Source: Mycolicibacterium sp. CBMA 226 (GTDB lineage Bacteria > Actinomycetota > Actinomycetes > Mycobacteriales > Mycobacteriaceae). Taken from it: a stretch of 64,000 nucleotides of DNA. Both the position numbers and the translations under genes were made by a program. Below the pieces are notes generated by a model, which was given only the letters and a program-made list of their open reading frames with translations, searched no databases and was not told the DNA's origin. Shown one piece after another: positions 27,307-36,937 of the stretch (position 1 is its first letter; each line of letters starts with the position of its first letter). The DNA is taken from contig NZ_VTGY01000025.1 of NCBI RefSeq assembly GCF_009729075.1, positions 1-64,000 of the forward strand. The letters are read 5' to 3'.

Positions 27307-28156
27307 GCCACGCAGTGTCGTCATCACCGGTGCGTCCCGGGGACTCGGTTTCGCGTCCGCGGTGCGGCTGTACCGGGACGGCTGGCGCGTGGTCGCCGCG
27401 ATGCGGAACCCGGATGCCGGATTGGCACGACTGCGCGCGGCCGTCGGTGCCCGCGATGACGACTCGTACCTGATCGGCGTGCCACTCGATCTGCAGGACC
27501 GGGCGTCGATCTCCGCGGCGGCCAAGCTCATCGAGGATGTCATCGGGGCCCCGTATGCGGTGGTGCACAATGCCGGAATCGCCGCGGCCGGCATGGTCGA
27601 GGAAACTCCAATCGAGTTGTGGGACCAGATGCTGGCCACCCATGTCACGGGTCCGGTGCTGTTGACGAAAGAGCTGCTGCCGTCGATTCGGGCGGCGGGC
27701 CAGGGCCGCATCGTGGTGATCTCCAGCCAGGGCGGTGTGCGTGGAATGCCGGCCATTGCCGCGTATTCCGCGGCAAAGGGCGCGCTCGAGCGCTGGGCGG
27801 AGTCCCTGGCCGGTGAGGTGGCCCCGTTCGGGCTGGGTGTCAGCATCCTGGTGACGGGCACCTTCGACACCGACATCATCACCGACGCCGGGACGACGGA
27901 TCACCGCGACTTCGACGGCCCGTATGCGCCGCACCACCGCAATATCGACAAGCGGGGCCGCGCCGCGATGCGGTTGGCGCAGCCGCCCGAACGGTTCGCC
28001 CGTGGGCTCGCGGCGGCGCTGGGCGATACGGCGCCCTTCGCCAAACATGCCGTCGGCCTCGATGCCCGAATGTTGTTGATCTCCAACAAGGTACTGCCGG
28101 GCTCTGTGATGCACCGGATCGTCCGGCTGGCGATGGGAATCCCGAAACATGTCTGA
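27299..28156 (+). CDS. short-chain dehydrogenase/reductase
   Basis: A 285-residue SDR with TGASRGLG near the N terminus, HNAGIAAAG, VISSQGG, YSAAKGAL and VSILVTGTFDTD after the active site. Its extended C terminus resembles retinol-dehydrogenase-like SDRs. ATG at 27299 overlaps the end of the AveC-like gene by eight bases, and its own end overlaps the aldehyde dehydrogenase start by eight bases. Oxidation of an alcohol to aldehyde or ketone before the next enzyme is plausible. Confidence 0.9.
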   Translation: MAEPRSVVITGASRGLGFASAVRLYRDGWRVVAAMRNPDAGLARLRAAVGARDDDSYLIGVPLDLQDRASISAAAKLIEDVIGAPYAVVHNAGIAAAGMVEETPIELWDQMLATHVTGPVLLTKELLPSIRAAGQGRIVVISSQGGVRGMPAIAAYSAAKGALERWAESLAGEVAPFGLGVSILVTGTFDTDIITDAGTTDHRDFDGPYAPHHRNIDKRGRAAMRLAQPPERFARGLAAALGDTAPFAKHAVGLDARMLLISNKVLPGSVMHRIVRLAMGIPKHV

Positions 28157-29612
28157 GTCGCGCATGCTGATCGACGGCAAGCTCATCGACGGGGAAGCCG
28201 GCACATTCGCCAACATCAACCCGGCCACCGAAGAGGTGATCGGCGAAGTCGCTGACGCGTCGAGAGCCGACATGGCGCGGGCCATCGATGCCGCCCGGCG
28301 GGCGTTCGACGACACCGACTGGTCGACCAACCGCGAGTTGCGCAAGCGCTGCCTGCAACAGCTCAACGACGCCCTCGAACACGAAAAGGAAGCCCTGCGT
28401 GAGGAACTCATCCTCGAAGCCGGGGCCCCACGCGCCATCACCTACGGCCCGCAGTTGGATGCGCCGCTGTCCGACGCGCTGAAGTACCCGATCCAGCTGA
28501 TGGACGAGTACGCCTGGGAGACCGACCTGGGTGACGCCTTCGTCCCCCTCACCGGGCAGCTGACAACGCGCAAGGTCTGGCGCGAACCGGTCGGCGTCGT
28601 CGGCGCCATCACGCCCTGGAATTTCCCGTTCGAGGTCAGCATTCACAAACTCGCGCAGGCGCTGGCCACCGGCAACACCGTCGTCCTCAAGCCCGCACCC
28701 GACACCCCGTTCCACGCCACCCGGCTGGGCCGGCTGATCGCCGAGTCGACCGACATTCCGGCGGGCGTCGTCAACGTCGTCACTGCCTCCGATCACCTTG
28801 TGGGCGAGGAACTCACGTTGTCGCCGAGAGTCGACATGATCTCGTTCACCGGCTCGACGCCGGTCGGCAGACGGATCATGGAGAAGGGCGCGGCCACCAT
28901 GAAGCGCCTGTTCCTCGAACTCGGCGGTAAGTCGGCCACCATCGTGTTGGAGGATGCCGACTTCGGGCTCGCCTGCGCCATCGGCATCGCACCGTGCATG
29001 CACGCTGGGCAGGGCTGCGCCAACCCGACGCGAATGCTGTTGCCGCGCAGTCGCTACGACGAGGGTGTGGCGATCCTCAAGGCTATCTACGAGAACGTCG
29101 CGCCCGGCGATCCGCAGGATGCAACCACCCTGTGCGGCCCGGTGATCTCGGCCAAGCAGCGCGACCGCGTGCTCGGCTACATCCAGAAGGGCATCGACGA
29201 GGGTGCCACCTGCCTGGTCGGGGGTACTGGGTCGCCCGCCGGGTTTGACAGGGGATTCTGGGTCCGGCCAACGCTTTTCGTCGATGTGGACAACTCGATG
29301 ACCATCGCGCAGGAAGAGATCTTCGGCCCGGTGCTCGCGGTGATCCCGTTCGACGACGAAGACGACGCGATCCACATCGCCAACGACAGCGTGTACGGCC
29401 TTGCCGGCAACGTGATGTCCGGATCCGTCGAGCATTCGGTCGCCGTCGCCCGGCGGCTGCGGGCGGGTTTCGTCGGCCTCAACGGGACGTCGGCGTACGG
29501 CGCCGAAGCGCCGTTCGGCGGCTACAAGGCCAGTGGCGTCGGCCGGCAGAACGGGACGGCCGGCTTCGACCAGTACACCGAGATCAAGTCCGTCTCGTAC
29601 CCGGCCTCATAA
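28149..29612 (+). CDS. aldehyde dehydrogenase family protein
   Basis: A 487-residue aldehyde dehydrogenase. Cofactor motif TPWNFPFEVS, general-base region LELGGKSATI and catalytic cysteine in HAGQGCANPTR are intact, and EEIFGPVL is canonical. It is flanked by an SDR and two P450 genes, all on the same strand with short gaps, giving a plausible P450 hydroxylation, alcohol oxidation and aldehyde oxidation series. It is clearly different from the aldehyde dehydrogenase at 182-1600. Confidence 0.94.
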   Translation: MSESRMLIDGKLIDGEAGTFANINPATEEVIGEVADASRADMARAIDAARRAFDDTDWSTNRELRKRCLQQLNDALEHEKEALREELILEAGAPRAITYGPQLDAPLSDALKYPIQLMDEYAWETDLGDAFVPLTGQLTTRKVWREPVGVVGAITPWNFPFEVSIHKLAQALATGNTVVLKPAPDTPFHATRLGRLIAESTDIPAGVVNVVTASDHLVGEELTLSPRVDMISFTGSTPVGRRIMEKGAATMKRLFLELGGKSATIVLEDADFGLACAIGIAPCMHAGQGCANPTRMLLPRSRYDEGVAILKAIYENVAPGDPQDATTLCGPVISAKQRDRVLGYIQKGIDEGATCLVGGTGSPAGFDRGFWVRPTLFVDVDNSMTIAQEEIFGPVLAVIPFDDEDDAIHIANDSVYGLAGNVMSGSVEHSVAVARRLRAGFVGLNGTSAYGAEAPFGGYKASGVGRQNGTAGFDQYTEIKSVSYPAS

Positions 29613-29620
29613 GGAGAATC

Positions 29621-30844
29621 ATGGATCTGTTCGACGACCTCGAGGATTTCGGCGCGTTCGACGACGTCGTGTCAGGCGATGTCCGGGATCCGTACACGGA
29701 GATGGCGCGGCTGCGCCGCGAGGAGGGCATCCAGCGCATCGACATGTCAGTGATGCCGGGGGAGGAGGGCAAGCCGCTGTTCATCGTGTACCGCCACGAG
29801 GACATCGCGACGATGCTGCGCGACAACGAGACCTTCTCGTCGGCAATCGTGATCCAGGCGTTCGGTGAGGTGCTGGGAAAGCGGGTGATGCTCGGCATGG
29901 ATGAGCCCGAGCACGGCCGACACCGGGCGCTGGTGTCAAAGGCCTTCTCGCAGAAGGCGCTTGCGCGGTGGGAAGAGGGCCTAGTCGGTCGCGTCGGAAA
30001 TGAGCTGATCGACGGCTTTGCCGGCAGCGGTCTGATCGCCGGCAGCGGCCGGGTGGACTTGGTCAAAGGCTTCACCTTCCCCTATCCGACCCGCATCATC
30101 GCCGGCCTGCTGGGGTTGCCGGAGGAGGACTATCCGCAGTTCCAGCGGTGGTCGATCTCGCTGTTGTCGTTCACCGTCAACCCCGAACGCGGCAAGGCCG
30201 CCTCGAAGGCGCTGGAGGAGTACTTCGCGCCGATCCTCGCGGCTCGCCGCGCCGACCCGCGGGACGACCTGATCAGCAGCCTGGCCGTAGCGGAGATCGA
30301 CGGCGAGAAACTCGACGACGACGAGATCTTCTCGTTCCTCCGGCTGCTGCTGCCCGCGGGCGTGGAGACGACCTACCGGTCGCTGGGCAATCTCCTGCTC
30401 GGGCTGTTGACACATCCGGACCAGCTCGACGCGGTCCGTGCCGACCGATCGCTGATCCCGCAGGCCATCGAGGAAGCGGTGCGGTGGGAAGCGCCACTGC
30501 TGACCATCACGCGGGTCGCCGCCCACGACACTGTGCTTGGGGGAGTGGACATTCCGGCAGGCTCATCGGTGATGCCGATGCTCGGGGCCGCGAACCGGCA
30601 GGACGACCGCTACCCCGATCCCGACCGCTTCGACATCTATCGGGTGGCCCGCACTCCCATCTCGTGGGGGCACGGCGCGCACGTATGCCTGGGCATGCAC
30701 CTGGCCCGATTGGAGATGCGGGTGGCGCTGAACTTGCTGTTCGACCGGCTGCCCAATCTGCGCCTGGACCCAGAGGCCGCGGACCCGCACATCCGCGGGC
30801 AGGTCTTCCGGTCGCCCACTGCCTTGCCGGTGCTCTTCGGCTGA
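29621..30844 (+). CDS. cytochrome P450
   Basis: A 407-residue soluble bacterial P450. The haem-thiolate loop is WGHGAHVCLGMHLARLE with the proximal cysteine near residue 355; the first phenylalanine of the usual FxxG is replaced by tryptophan. The I-helix oxygen-activation motif is PAGVETTYRS and the ExxR motif is in EEAVRWEAP. AAGGAG lies a few bases before the ATG. No redox partner is adjacent. Hydroxylation of the pathway substrate is likely, but substrate is unknown. Confidence 0.95.
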   Translation: MDLFDDLEDFGAFDDVVSGDVRDPYTEMARLRREEGIQRIDMSVMPGEEGKPLFIVYRHEDIATMLRDNETFSSAIVIQAFGEVLGKRVMLGMDEPEHGRHRALVSKAFSQKALARWEEGLVGRVGNELIDGFAGSGLIAGSGRVDLVKGFTFPYPTRIIAGLLGLPEEDYPQFQRWSISLLSFTVNPERGKAASKALEEYFAPILAARRADPRDDLISSLAVAEIDGEKLDDDEIFSFLRLLLPAGVETTYRSLGNLLLGLLTHPDQLDAVRADRSLIPQAIEEAVRWEAPLLTITRVAAHDTVLGGVDIPAGSSVMPMLGAANRQDDRYPDPDRFDIYRVARTPISWGHGAHVCLGMHLARLEMRVALNLLFDRLPNLRLDPEAADPHIRGQVFRSPTALPVLFG

Positions 30845-30860
30845 CATCGAGGAACTGCAC

Positions 30861-32129
30861 ATGACCGACATCGAGCCGATCAACTTCTTCGCCGCTCCGT
30901 CGCTGATCGACGATCCGTACCCGTACTTCGACGAACTGCGGGCGAAATGCCCGGTTCTGGAACAACCCCATCATGGCGTGCTGGCGGTGTCGGGTCACTC
31001 GGAAGCGCTCGCCATCTACAAGGACGGCGCGTTCTCGTCGTGCGTGTCGGTGGCAGGTCCGTTCTCCGGCTTGCCTTTTCAGCCGGAAGGCGACGACATC
31101 AGTGAGTTGCTCGAGGCGTATCGCGACCAGATTCCGATGAGCGAGCACATCGTGACGCAGGACGGTGCACTGCACGCCCGGACACGCGGGCTCCTGAGCC
31201 GGCTGCTGACCCCCAAGCGGCTCAAGGAAAACGAGGACTTCATGTGGGAGTTGTCCGACCAACTGCTGGACCGGTTCATCTCCCGCGGGTCGTGTGAGTT
31301 CCTGGCCGACTACGCGCGGCCGTTCTCCGGACTCGTGATCGCCGACCTGCTGGGTATACCCCGCTCCGACCACGACGAGTTCCGGGCGGTGAACGGGACT
31401 CAGGTGGTCGGCGACATCACGGATGACACCATCACGCGCACGCACAATCCCTTGGAATGGCTGGACGAGAAGTTCACCGGCTACATCACCGAGCGTCGCC
31501 GCGAGCCGCGGGCTGACGTGCTGACTGAGATGGCGCAGGCCAAATATCCCGACGGATCGACGCCGGAGATCATCGACGTCGTACGCCTGGCGACCTTCGT
31601 GTTCGCCGCGGGCCAGGAGACCACCACGAAGCTGTTGAGCTTCGGGCTGCAGATCCTTGGCGAGGACCCGGACATGGCGAAGCTGTTGCGCGAAAACCGC
31701 GACCTGATAACGCCTTTTGTGGAGGAGGCGTTGCGCATGGAGAGCCCGGTCAAGTGTCACTTCCGGATGGCGCGCACGTCGACGACCGTCGGTGAGGTGC
31801 CGGTGCCCGCCGGTTCGATGGTCATGCTCCTGCCTGGGGCGAGCAACCGGGATGAGCGAAAGTTCGAGCAGCCCGACGAGTTTCGCCTCGACCGGCCCAA
31901 CGTGCGTGAACACATCGCCTTCGGCCGAGGGAGCCATTCCTGCCCCGGCGCACCGCTGGCGCGGGCGGAGGGCCGCATCTCGCTCAACCGCATCCTCGAC
32001 CGGATGACCGGCATTCGCATCAGCGAAGAACACCACGGCCCAGCCGGCGCGCGGCGCTACACCTACGAGCCCACCTGGCAGATGCGGGGACTCACCGAGC
32101 TGCATCTGGAGTTCAGTCCCGCCGGTTAG
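30861..32129 (+). CDS. cytochrome P450
   Basis: A 422-residue P450 with haem loop FGRGSHSCPGAPLARAE, I-helix motif AGQETTTKLL and ExxR in EEALRMESP. It starts 16 bases after the preceding P450 and has GAGGAACTGC before its ATG. The sequences of the two P450s differ strongly, so they are not a recent duplication and may act at different positions of the substrate. It is the last gene of the run that began at 25075. Confidence 0.95.
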   Translation: MTDIEPINFFAAPSLIDDPYPYFDELRAKCPVLEQPHHGVLAVSGHSEALAIYKDGAFSSCVSVAGPFSGLPFQPEGDDISELLEAYRDQIPMSEHIVTQDGALHARTRGLLSRLLTPKRLKENEDFMWELSDQLLDRFISRGSCEFLADYARPFSGLVIADLLGIPRSDHDEFRAVNGTQVVGDITDDTITRTHNPLEWLDEKFTGYITERRREPRADVLTEMAQAKYPDGSTPEIIDVVRLATFVFAAGQETTTKLLSFGLQILGEDPDMAKLLRENRDLITPFVEEALRMESPVKCHFRMARTSTTVGEVPVPAGSMVMLLPGASNRDERKFEQPDEFRLDRPNVREHIAFGRGSHSCPGAPLARAEGRISLNRILDRMTGIRISEEHHGPAGARRYTYEPTWQMRGLTELHLEFSPAG

Positions 32130-32208
32130 GACGGGTCTGGCGCAGTGACCGACCGCGCCGCGCCGGCTGTTGTGCGCGTCGAAGTGAGCGGGCGTTCCTA
32201 TCCGCCAA

Positions 32209-33615
32209 CTAGCCTGTGGGACTGTCTGTTTCGCCGTCATCGTTGTCCCCTTCTTCTTCGGTGGGGTAGAGCGTGGGGTGGTGGTACTGGTTGGTTCTTG
32301 GTTGGCCGACGTCCAGCAGTGGTGGTGGGGTCCAGTGGGTGCGGCCGTCGGGGCCCATGGTGGTGCTCCAGCCACCGGTGTCGGCGAGCCGGTTGTCGCA
32401 GCCGCAGGCGAGGGTGAGGTTGGTGATGTCGGTGCGGCCGCCGTGTTTCCACGGGATCAGGTGGTGGGCTTGGGAGCGGGAGGCGGGGGCGGTGCAATTG
32501 GGTCGGGTGCAGCCCAGATGGGCGGCGAACAACGCCAGGCGCTGACCAGGCGTGGCGGTGCGGCGGGCCCGGGCCAGATACAACGGAATGCTGCTGTGCT
32601 GGTCGAACACCGTCAAATAGTGATGCGCACCCTGACCTGCCATGCGGATCAAATCGCGGATCGGCAATCTACCGCCGGTGTGGGTGACCGCGAGGCCGGT
32701 GCCACGTTCCAGGTCGGCCACCGTGGCGGTCGCGACCACCGTGACCGGGAGCCTGTTGTGTTCGCCGAGCATGCCGGAGGTCAGGGCCATGCGGGCAACC
32801 CAGGTCTGCGCATCGTGTTGGCGCTGGGCCAGGGTGCGGGTGTCGTTCGCGATCTGCTCGGCGGTCGGTGTCCCTGAGTAGCAGGGTGTCTCATCGGCCG
32901 GGTTGCACATGCCGGGGGCGGCGCATTTGTCGTAGATGGCATCCCAGTACGCCCGGGCTTCGGGGGTCATGGTGCCGGACACCTCGCTGGTCCCATCCCG
33001 GCGTTGCTTACCGTGGCTGATACCGCGCTTGCGGTCGCGTTCGGTGTCGTCGGGTTCGGGGCCGTCCTGGTCGAGTTCGTAGAGCAGTTTGTTGGCCGCA
33101 GTCCGCAGTTCCTCGGGGGTCTGGTGCCTGGCCCCGGCGACCAGCGTGTGCTGGGACTGCATAGCGGTGGTTACGTCCACCCAGTTCGGCAGGTTCGCGA
33201 TGAAATGGGCGATCACTTCCACGTGCTCGGCGTTGATCTCGCCATCCGCTTGCGCCCGCGCCGCCTCCTCCCATAGCGGCGGCAGGACCTCGCCGGTCAA
33301 CCCGGTGCGGGGACCGAGGTGTTCCATGTCGCGGACCCGGCGGCGGGCTTCCATGCCGCTGATGTGCAGACGGGTCTGCAGGACGTCGGGCCAGTTCTTC
33401 GCCCCGATGTCTTTCGGGCCGGTTTGGGCGACCAGGGCCGCCAGGATGCGGTGGTCCAGCGCTTCCGCGGCGCACTTCAGTCGTTCGCGCCGGGACTGCA
33501 ACTCCAACAACTCCGGCACACTCAACCTGCTGTAGTCCAGGGCGGCGATCCGGGCGGCGTCGGCTTCGAGGTCGGCGTAGGCCTCCTCAACGACAGCCGG
33601 ATCGGTGAATCCCAT
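32209..33615 (-). CDS. DUF222 / HNH endonuclease domain protein (13E12 repeat family)
   Basis: A 468-residue protein of the mycobacterial 13E12 REP family. The N-terminal DUF222 region covers roughly residues 1-300. The C-terminal HNH nuclease motif reads CTRPNCTAPASRSQAHHLIPW followed by GGRTDITNLTLAC. These genes are multi-copy in mycobacteria and are thought to behave as selfish or mobile elements. It is antisense to both neighbours and lies between the P450 run and the ligase operon, as an insertion into the catabolic region would. No flanking direct repeats were identified by eye. Confidence 0.92.
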   Translation of the reverse strand: MGFTDPAVVEEAYADLEADAARIAALDYSRLSVPELLELQSRRERLKCAAEALDHRILAALVAQTGPKDIGAKNWPDVLQTRLHISGMEARRRVRDMEHLGPRTGLTGEVLPPLWEEAARAQADGEINAEHVEVIAHFIANLPNWVDVTTAMQSQHTLVAGARHQTPEELRTAANKLLYELDQDGPEPDDTERDRKRGISHGKQRRDGTSEVSGTMTPEARAYWDAIYDKCAAPGMCNPADETPCYSGTPTAEQIANDTRTLAQRQHDAQTWVARMALTSGMLGEHNRLPVTVVATATVADLERGTGLAVTHTGGRLPIRDLIRMAGQGAHHYLTVFDQHSSIPLYLARARRTATPGQRLALFAAHLGCTRPNCTAPASRSQAHHLIPWKHGGRTDITNLTLACGCDNRLADTGGWSTTMGPDGRTHWTPPPLLDVGQPRTNQYHHPTLYPTEEEGDNDDGETDSPTG

Positions 33616-33741
33616 GCTCGAACACTAGTTCGAAGCACCGACAAGTGGCTGTGACAAATGTGCCCTCAGTTACCTACCGTGACCAGCGAAATCAAAGTGA
33701 CCAAAGTTTTTTCGGGGGTCAACTCAGCATGTGATATTGGC

Positions 33742-33765
33742 ATTCTCTATTTTGGAGAATACGAT
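33742..33765. promoter_or_regulatory. operator-like dyad overlapping the -10 of the ligase operon
   Basis: ATTCTC at 33742-33747 and GAGAAT at 33755-33760 form perfect inverted arms with a 7-base spacer. The last T begins TACGAT (33760-33765), a good mycobacterial -10 (TANNNT), ten bases before the ATG at 33776. A protein on the dyad would block the promoter. This is the clearest of the three copies of the motif in the window. Confidence 0.75.
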
Positions 33766-33775
33766 CCCCAGTGTC

Positions 33776-35329
33776 ATGACTGGTCTTCGCAGCCCTGTAA
33801 ACCGCACCGTCCCCGCGGATCTCGCCGCCCGGTACCGAGACAACGGCTGGTGGACCACCGAGACCGTCGGTGACCTGCTGGCGGCCGGCCTGCGGGCCGC
33901 GCCCGACGCGGACTTTCGGATTCACTCGGCCGTCCGGGGCTGGTCGGGCACCTACGCCGAGGCCGAGCGCGTGGCGCGTCGACTCGCGGCGGGACTGCGG
34001 GCGCGGGGCGTCGGACCCGGAGACGTCGTGGCCTTTCAGCTGCCGAACTGGATGGAAGCCGCCGCGGTGTTCTGGGCGTCGGCGTTCCTGGGCGCGGTCG
34101 TCGTCCCCATCGTGCACTTCTACGGCCGCAAGGAACTGGCGCACATCCTCGCCGATGCCGGCCCGCGGGTCTTCATCACCGCCGACAACGCCGGCCGCCC
34201 GGCTTACCACGCCGATCTGTGCGCCGACGTGCCGATCGTCGGAGTGGTGGGCCGCGATTTCGACGACCTGCTCGCCGACTCACCCATGGCGGGCACCCTT
34301 TCCGTCGACCCGGCGACGCCGGCGCTGATCGCCTACACCTCGGGAACGACGAGCAACCCCAAAGGCGTGGTGCACACCCACCAGTCGCTGGTTTGCGAGA
34401 CGCGCCAACTCAACGCCGGATACCCGACCAAACGCGGCAAGGAGCTGACCGTCGCACCCGTCGGCCACTTCATCGGCATGGTCGGGGCGTTCCTGATCCC
34501 GGTGCTGGAAGGACGGCCCATCAACCTCTGCGACAGCTGGGATGCCGGCCAGGTGCTGGCGCTGATGAAACGCGACGGACTGGCGGTCGGCGGCGGACCG
34601 CCGTACTTCGTCACCAGCCTGCTCGACCATCCCGATTGCACCGACGAACACCGCGCGTTGCTGAAAACCGTTGGCCTGGGCGGATCCTCGGTGCCTGCTG
34701 CGGTAACGCGCCGACTGTCCGACCTGGGTGTGTTCGTCTACCGCGCGTACGGCAGCACCGAACATCCGTCGATCACCGGCACTCATCCGACCGCGCCAGA
34801 GGAGAAGCGCCTCTTCACGGACGGCGACCCACGGCCCGGTGTCGAGATCCGGCTGACCGCGGACGGTGAGATCTTCAGCCGTGGCCCGGACCTGTGTCTC
34901 GGCTACACCGACGACGCACTCACAGCGAAGGCCTTCGACGACGAGGGCTGGTACCGCACCGGTGATATCGGATTCCTCGACGAGGACGGGTATCTCACCA
35001 TCACCGACCGCAAGTCCGACGTGATCATCCGCGGCGGCGAGAACGTCAGCGCGGTGGAGGTCGAAGAGGTGCTGCTGAGCATGGCGGGCATCTCCGACGC
35101 GGTGGTGGTGGCCGCTCCCGACGCTCGGCTCGGAGAGCGGGTGGCCGCCGTCGTGCGGGTCCGGCCCGGCCGGGTACTGCCGACGCTCGAGCAAGTGCGT
35201 GAGCACTTCGCCAAGGCCGGTGTGGCGCGGCAGAAGTGGCCCGAGGAGCTGCACGAGGTCGCGGACTATCCGCGGACCGCGAGCGGCAAGGTGCAGAAAT
35301 TCCTGGTGCGCCAAGGACTTCGGTCATGA
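33776..35329 (+). CDS. AMP-dependent acyl-CoA synthetase/ligase
   Basis: A 517-residue adenylate-forming ligase with AYTSGTTSNPKGVVHTH, YGSTEHPS, YRTGDIGFLDEDGY and the C-terminal lysine motif YPRTASGKVQKFL. The ATG at 33776 was chosen because the region before it is the operator and -10; the transcript leader would be only a few bases. It overlaps the next ligase by ATGA. The regulon dyad directly upstream ties it to the leftward oxygenase operon. Confidence 0.93.
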   Translation: MTGLRSPVNRTVPADLAARYRDNGWWTTETVGDLLAAGLRAAPDADFRIHSAVRGWSGTYAEAERVARRLAAGLRARGVGPGDVVAFQLPNWMEAAAVFWASAFLGAVVVPIVHFYGRKELAHILADAGPRVFITADNAGRPAYHADLCADVPIVGVVGRDFDDLLADSPMAGTLSVDPATPALIAYTSGTTSNPKGVVHTHQSLVCETRQLNAGYPTKRGKELTVAPVGHFIGMVGAFLIPVLEGRPINLCDSWDAGQVLALMKRDGLAVGGGPPYFVTSLLDHPDCTDEHRALLKTVGLGGSSVPAAVTRRLSDLGVFVYRAYGSTEHPSITGTHPTAPEEKRLFTDGDPRPGVEIRLTADGEIFSRGPDLCLGYTDDALTAKAFDDEGWYRTGDIGFLDEDGYLTITDRKSDVIIRGGENVSAVEVEEVLLSMAGISDAVVVAAPDARLGERVAAVVRVRPGRVLPTLEQVREHFAKAGVARQKWPEELHEVADYPRTASGKVQKFLVRQGLRS

Positions 35330-36810
35330 CCTGGCGCACGATCCCGGAGATGGTGCAGAGCACCGCCGACCGGTTCGGCGATGCGGAGGCGCTGGTCGAC
35401 GGGCCGCTGCGGCTGTCGTACACCGAACTCGCGGGGCGCATCCGGCGCGCGGCCGGGGCGTTTCATGGGCTGGGGGTCGCCAAGGGTGACCGCGTCGCCA
35501 TCTGGGCGCCCAACTCCGCCGGCTGGGTGGTCGCCGCATTGGGGCTGGTGACCGCGGGGGGTGTCGTGGTCCCGGTCAACACCCGGTTCAAGGCCGACGA
35601 GGCGGCCGACATCATCATCCGCAGCGGCGCCAAGGCGGTACTGGTCGAGAGAGGTTTTCTCGGACGGGATTTCGATGTTCCCGCCGGCGTCGCTGCGATC
35701 GACCTCGAGCCGGGCTTCCTCGACAGCGCCGAGCCCTTCGAGTGCCCGGACATCGACGGTGATGACATGGCCGACATCATCTACACGTCAGGCACCACGG
35801 GGCGACCCAAGGGCGTGATGATGAACCACCGGCAGACGTTGCGCCAATACGCCGAATGGTGCGACCGGGTCGACCTTCGTGAAGGCGACCGGTACCTGAT
35901 CGTCAATCCGTTCTTCCACACCTTCGGCTACAAGGCGGGGATCATCGCCTCGCTGATCCGCGGCGCAACCATGCTGCCGGTTGCGGTGTTCGACGCCGAA
36001 GCCGTCGTGGAACTCGTTGAGCGCGAACGGATCACCATGCTTCCGGGGCCGCCGACGCTCTACCACTCCCTCCTCGCGGTGCCCGACAAAGCGCGGCTCG
36101 CGACGTTGCGTTCCGGCGTCACCGGTGCTGCTGACATTCCCGTGGAGTTGGTGCGCCGCGTCCTGCACGAGCTGCCATTCCAGACGCTCGCCACGGGGTA
36201 CGGGCTCACCGAGTGCGGCACGGCCACGATTTCCCGGCCGGATGATTCCTTCGAGGACATCGCAAGGACGGTGGGCCGGCCATCGGATGGCGTCGAGGTG
36301 CGCATCGCGGACGACGGGGAAGTGCTGGTCCGTGGCTACACCGTGATGGCGGGATACCTCGATGATCCGGTGGCCACCGCCGAGGCCGTCGACGACGACG
36401 GCTGGCTGCACACCGGTGATCTCGGGTCGTTCGATGACGACGGTCGGCTGCGCATCATCGGCCGGAAGAAGGACATGTTCATCGTCGGCGGCTTCAATGC
36501 GTATCCGGCGGAGATCGAGGGCTATCTGCTCGAGCACCCGGCAGTGGATCAGGTTGCGGTCATCGGTGTTCCCGACGACCGGCTGGGGCAAGTGGGTATG
36601 GCGTTCGTCGTGCCGGCGGCCCCGGTGACCGAACAGCAGTTGATCGCGTGGAGTCGGGAGCGGATGGCGGGCTACAAAGCACCGCGATTCGTCGAATTCG
36701 TCGGGAAGCTGCCGCAGAACGCCACCGGCAAGGTCAGCAAAGACGTCCTGGTGGCGATGGCCGGTCCGACGTTGGAGCGGCGCGCCAACGCGACGTCGTC
36801 CGCCCGCTGA
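35326..36810 (+). CDS. acyl-CoA synthetase, FadD3-like
   Basis: A 494-residue ligase with IIYTSGTTGRPKGVMMNH, NPFFHTFGYKAGI, YGLTECG and the lysine motif LPQNATGKVSKD. The combination FFHTFGYKAG and PGPPTLYHSLL is very like mycobacterial FadD3, which activates a steroid C/D-ring propionate (HIP), so a ring-derived acid is a sensible guess. ATG at 35326 overlaps the previous stop (ATGA). Orthology to FadD3 is not claimed: the gene context differs from the KstR2 regulon. Confidence 0.9.
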   Translation: MTWRTIPEMVQSTADRFGDAEALVDGPLRLSYTELAGRIRRAAGAFHGLGVAKGDRVAIWAPNSAGWVVAALGLVTAGGVVVPVNTRFKADEAADIIIRSGAKAVLVERGFLGRDFDVPAGVAAIDLEPGFLDSAEPFECPDIDGDDMADIIYTSGTTGRPKGVMMNHRQTLRQYAEWCDRVDLREGDRYLIVNPFFHTFGYKAGIIASLIRGATMLPVAVFDAEAVVELVERERITMLPGPPTLYHSLLAVPDKARLATLRSGVTGAADIPVELVRRVLHELPFQTLATGYGLTECGTATISRPDDSFEDIARTVGRPSDGVEVRIADDGEVLVRGYTVMAGYLDDPVATAEAVDDDGWLHTGDLGSFDDDGRLRIIGRKKDMFIVGGFNAYPAEIEGYLLEHPAVDQVAVIGVPDDRLGQVGMAFVVPAAPVTEQQLIAWSRERMAGYKAPRFVEFVGKLPQNATGKVSKDVLVAMAGPTLERRANATSSAR

Positions 36811-36818
36811 ACAAATGA

Positions 36819-36835
36819 CGAGAATCTTATTCTCG
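36819..36835. promoter_or_regulatory. short perfect dyad after the ligase operon
   Basis: CGAGAAT and ATTCTCG are perfect 7-base arms around a 3-base centre (CTT). The half-sites are the same as in the ATTCTC-N7-GAGAAT operators but in everted order. It follows the ligase stop by eight bases and has no T-run, so an operator is as likely as a terminator. Confidence 0.4.
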
Positions 36836-36883
36836 CAGCTAGGCGTGTATATCCAGCGAGTCGTACGACCGCTCTGGAAATAG

Positions 36884-36903
36884 CGTTATCGTTTCTGATA
36901 ACG
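36884..36903. promoter_or_regulatory. operator-like palindrome upstream of the Mas operon
   Basis: CGTTATC (36884-36890) and GATAACG (36897-36903) are perfect 7-base inverted arms with a 6-base spacer. The spacing is typical of TetR-type operators. It lies 35 bases before the small reading frame at 36938 and about 180 bases before the first Mas-like gene. The regulator is unknown. Confidence 0.5.
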
Positions 36904-36937
36904 TCATTTGCAATGATGGTCGGATCAGGAGGTGTCC

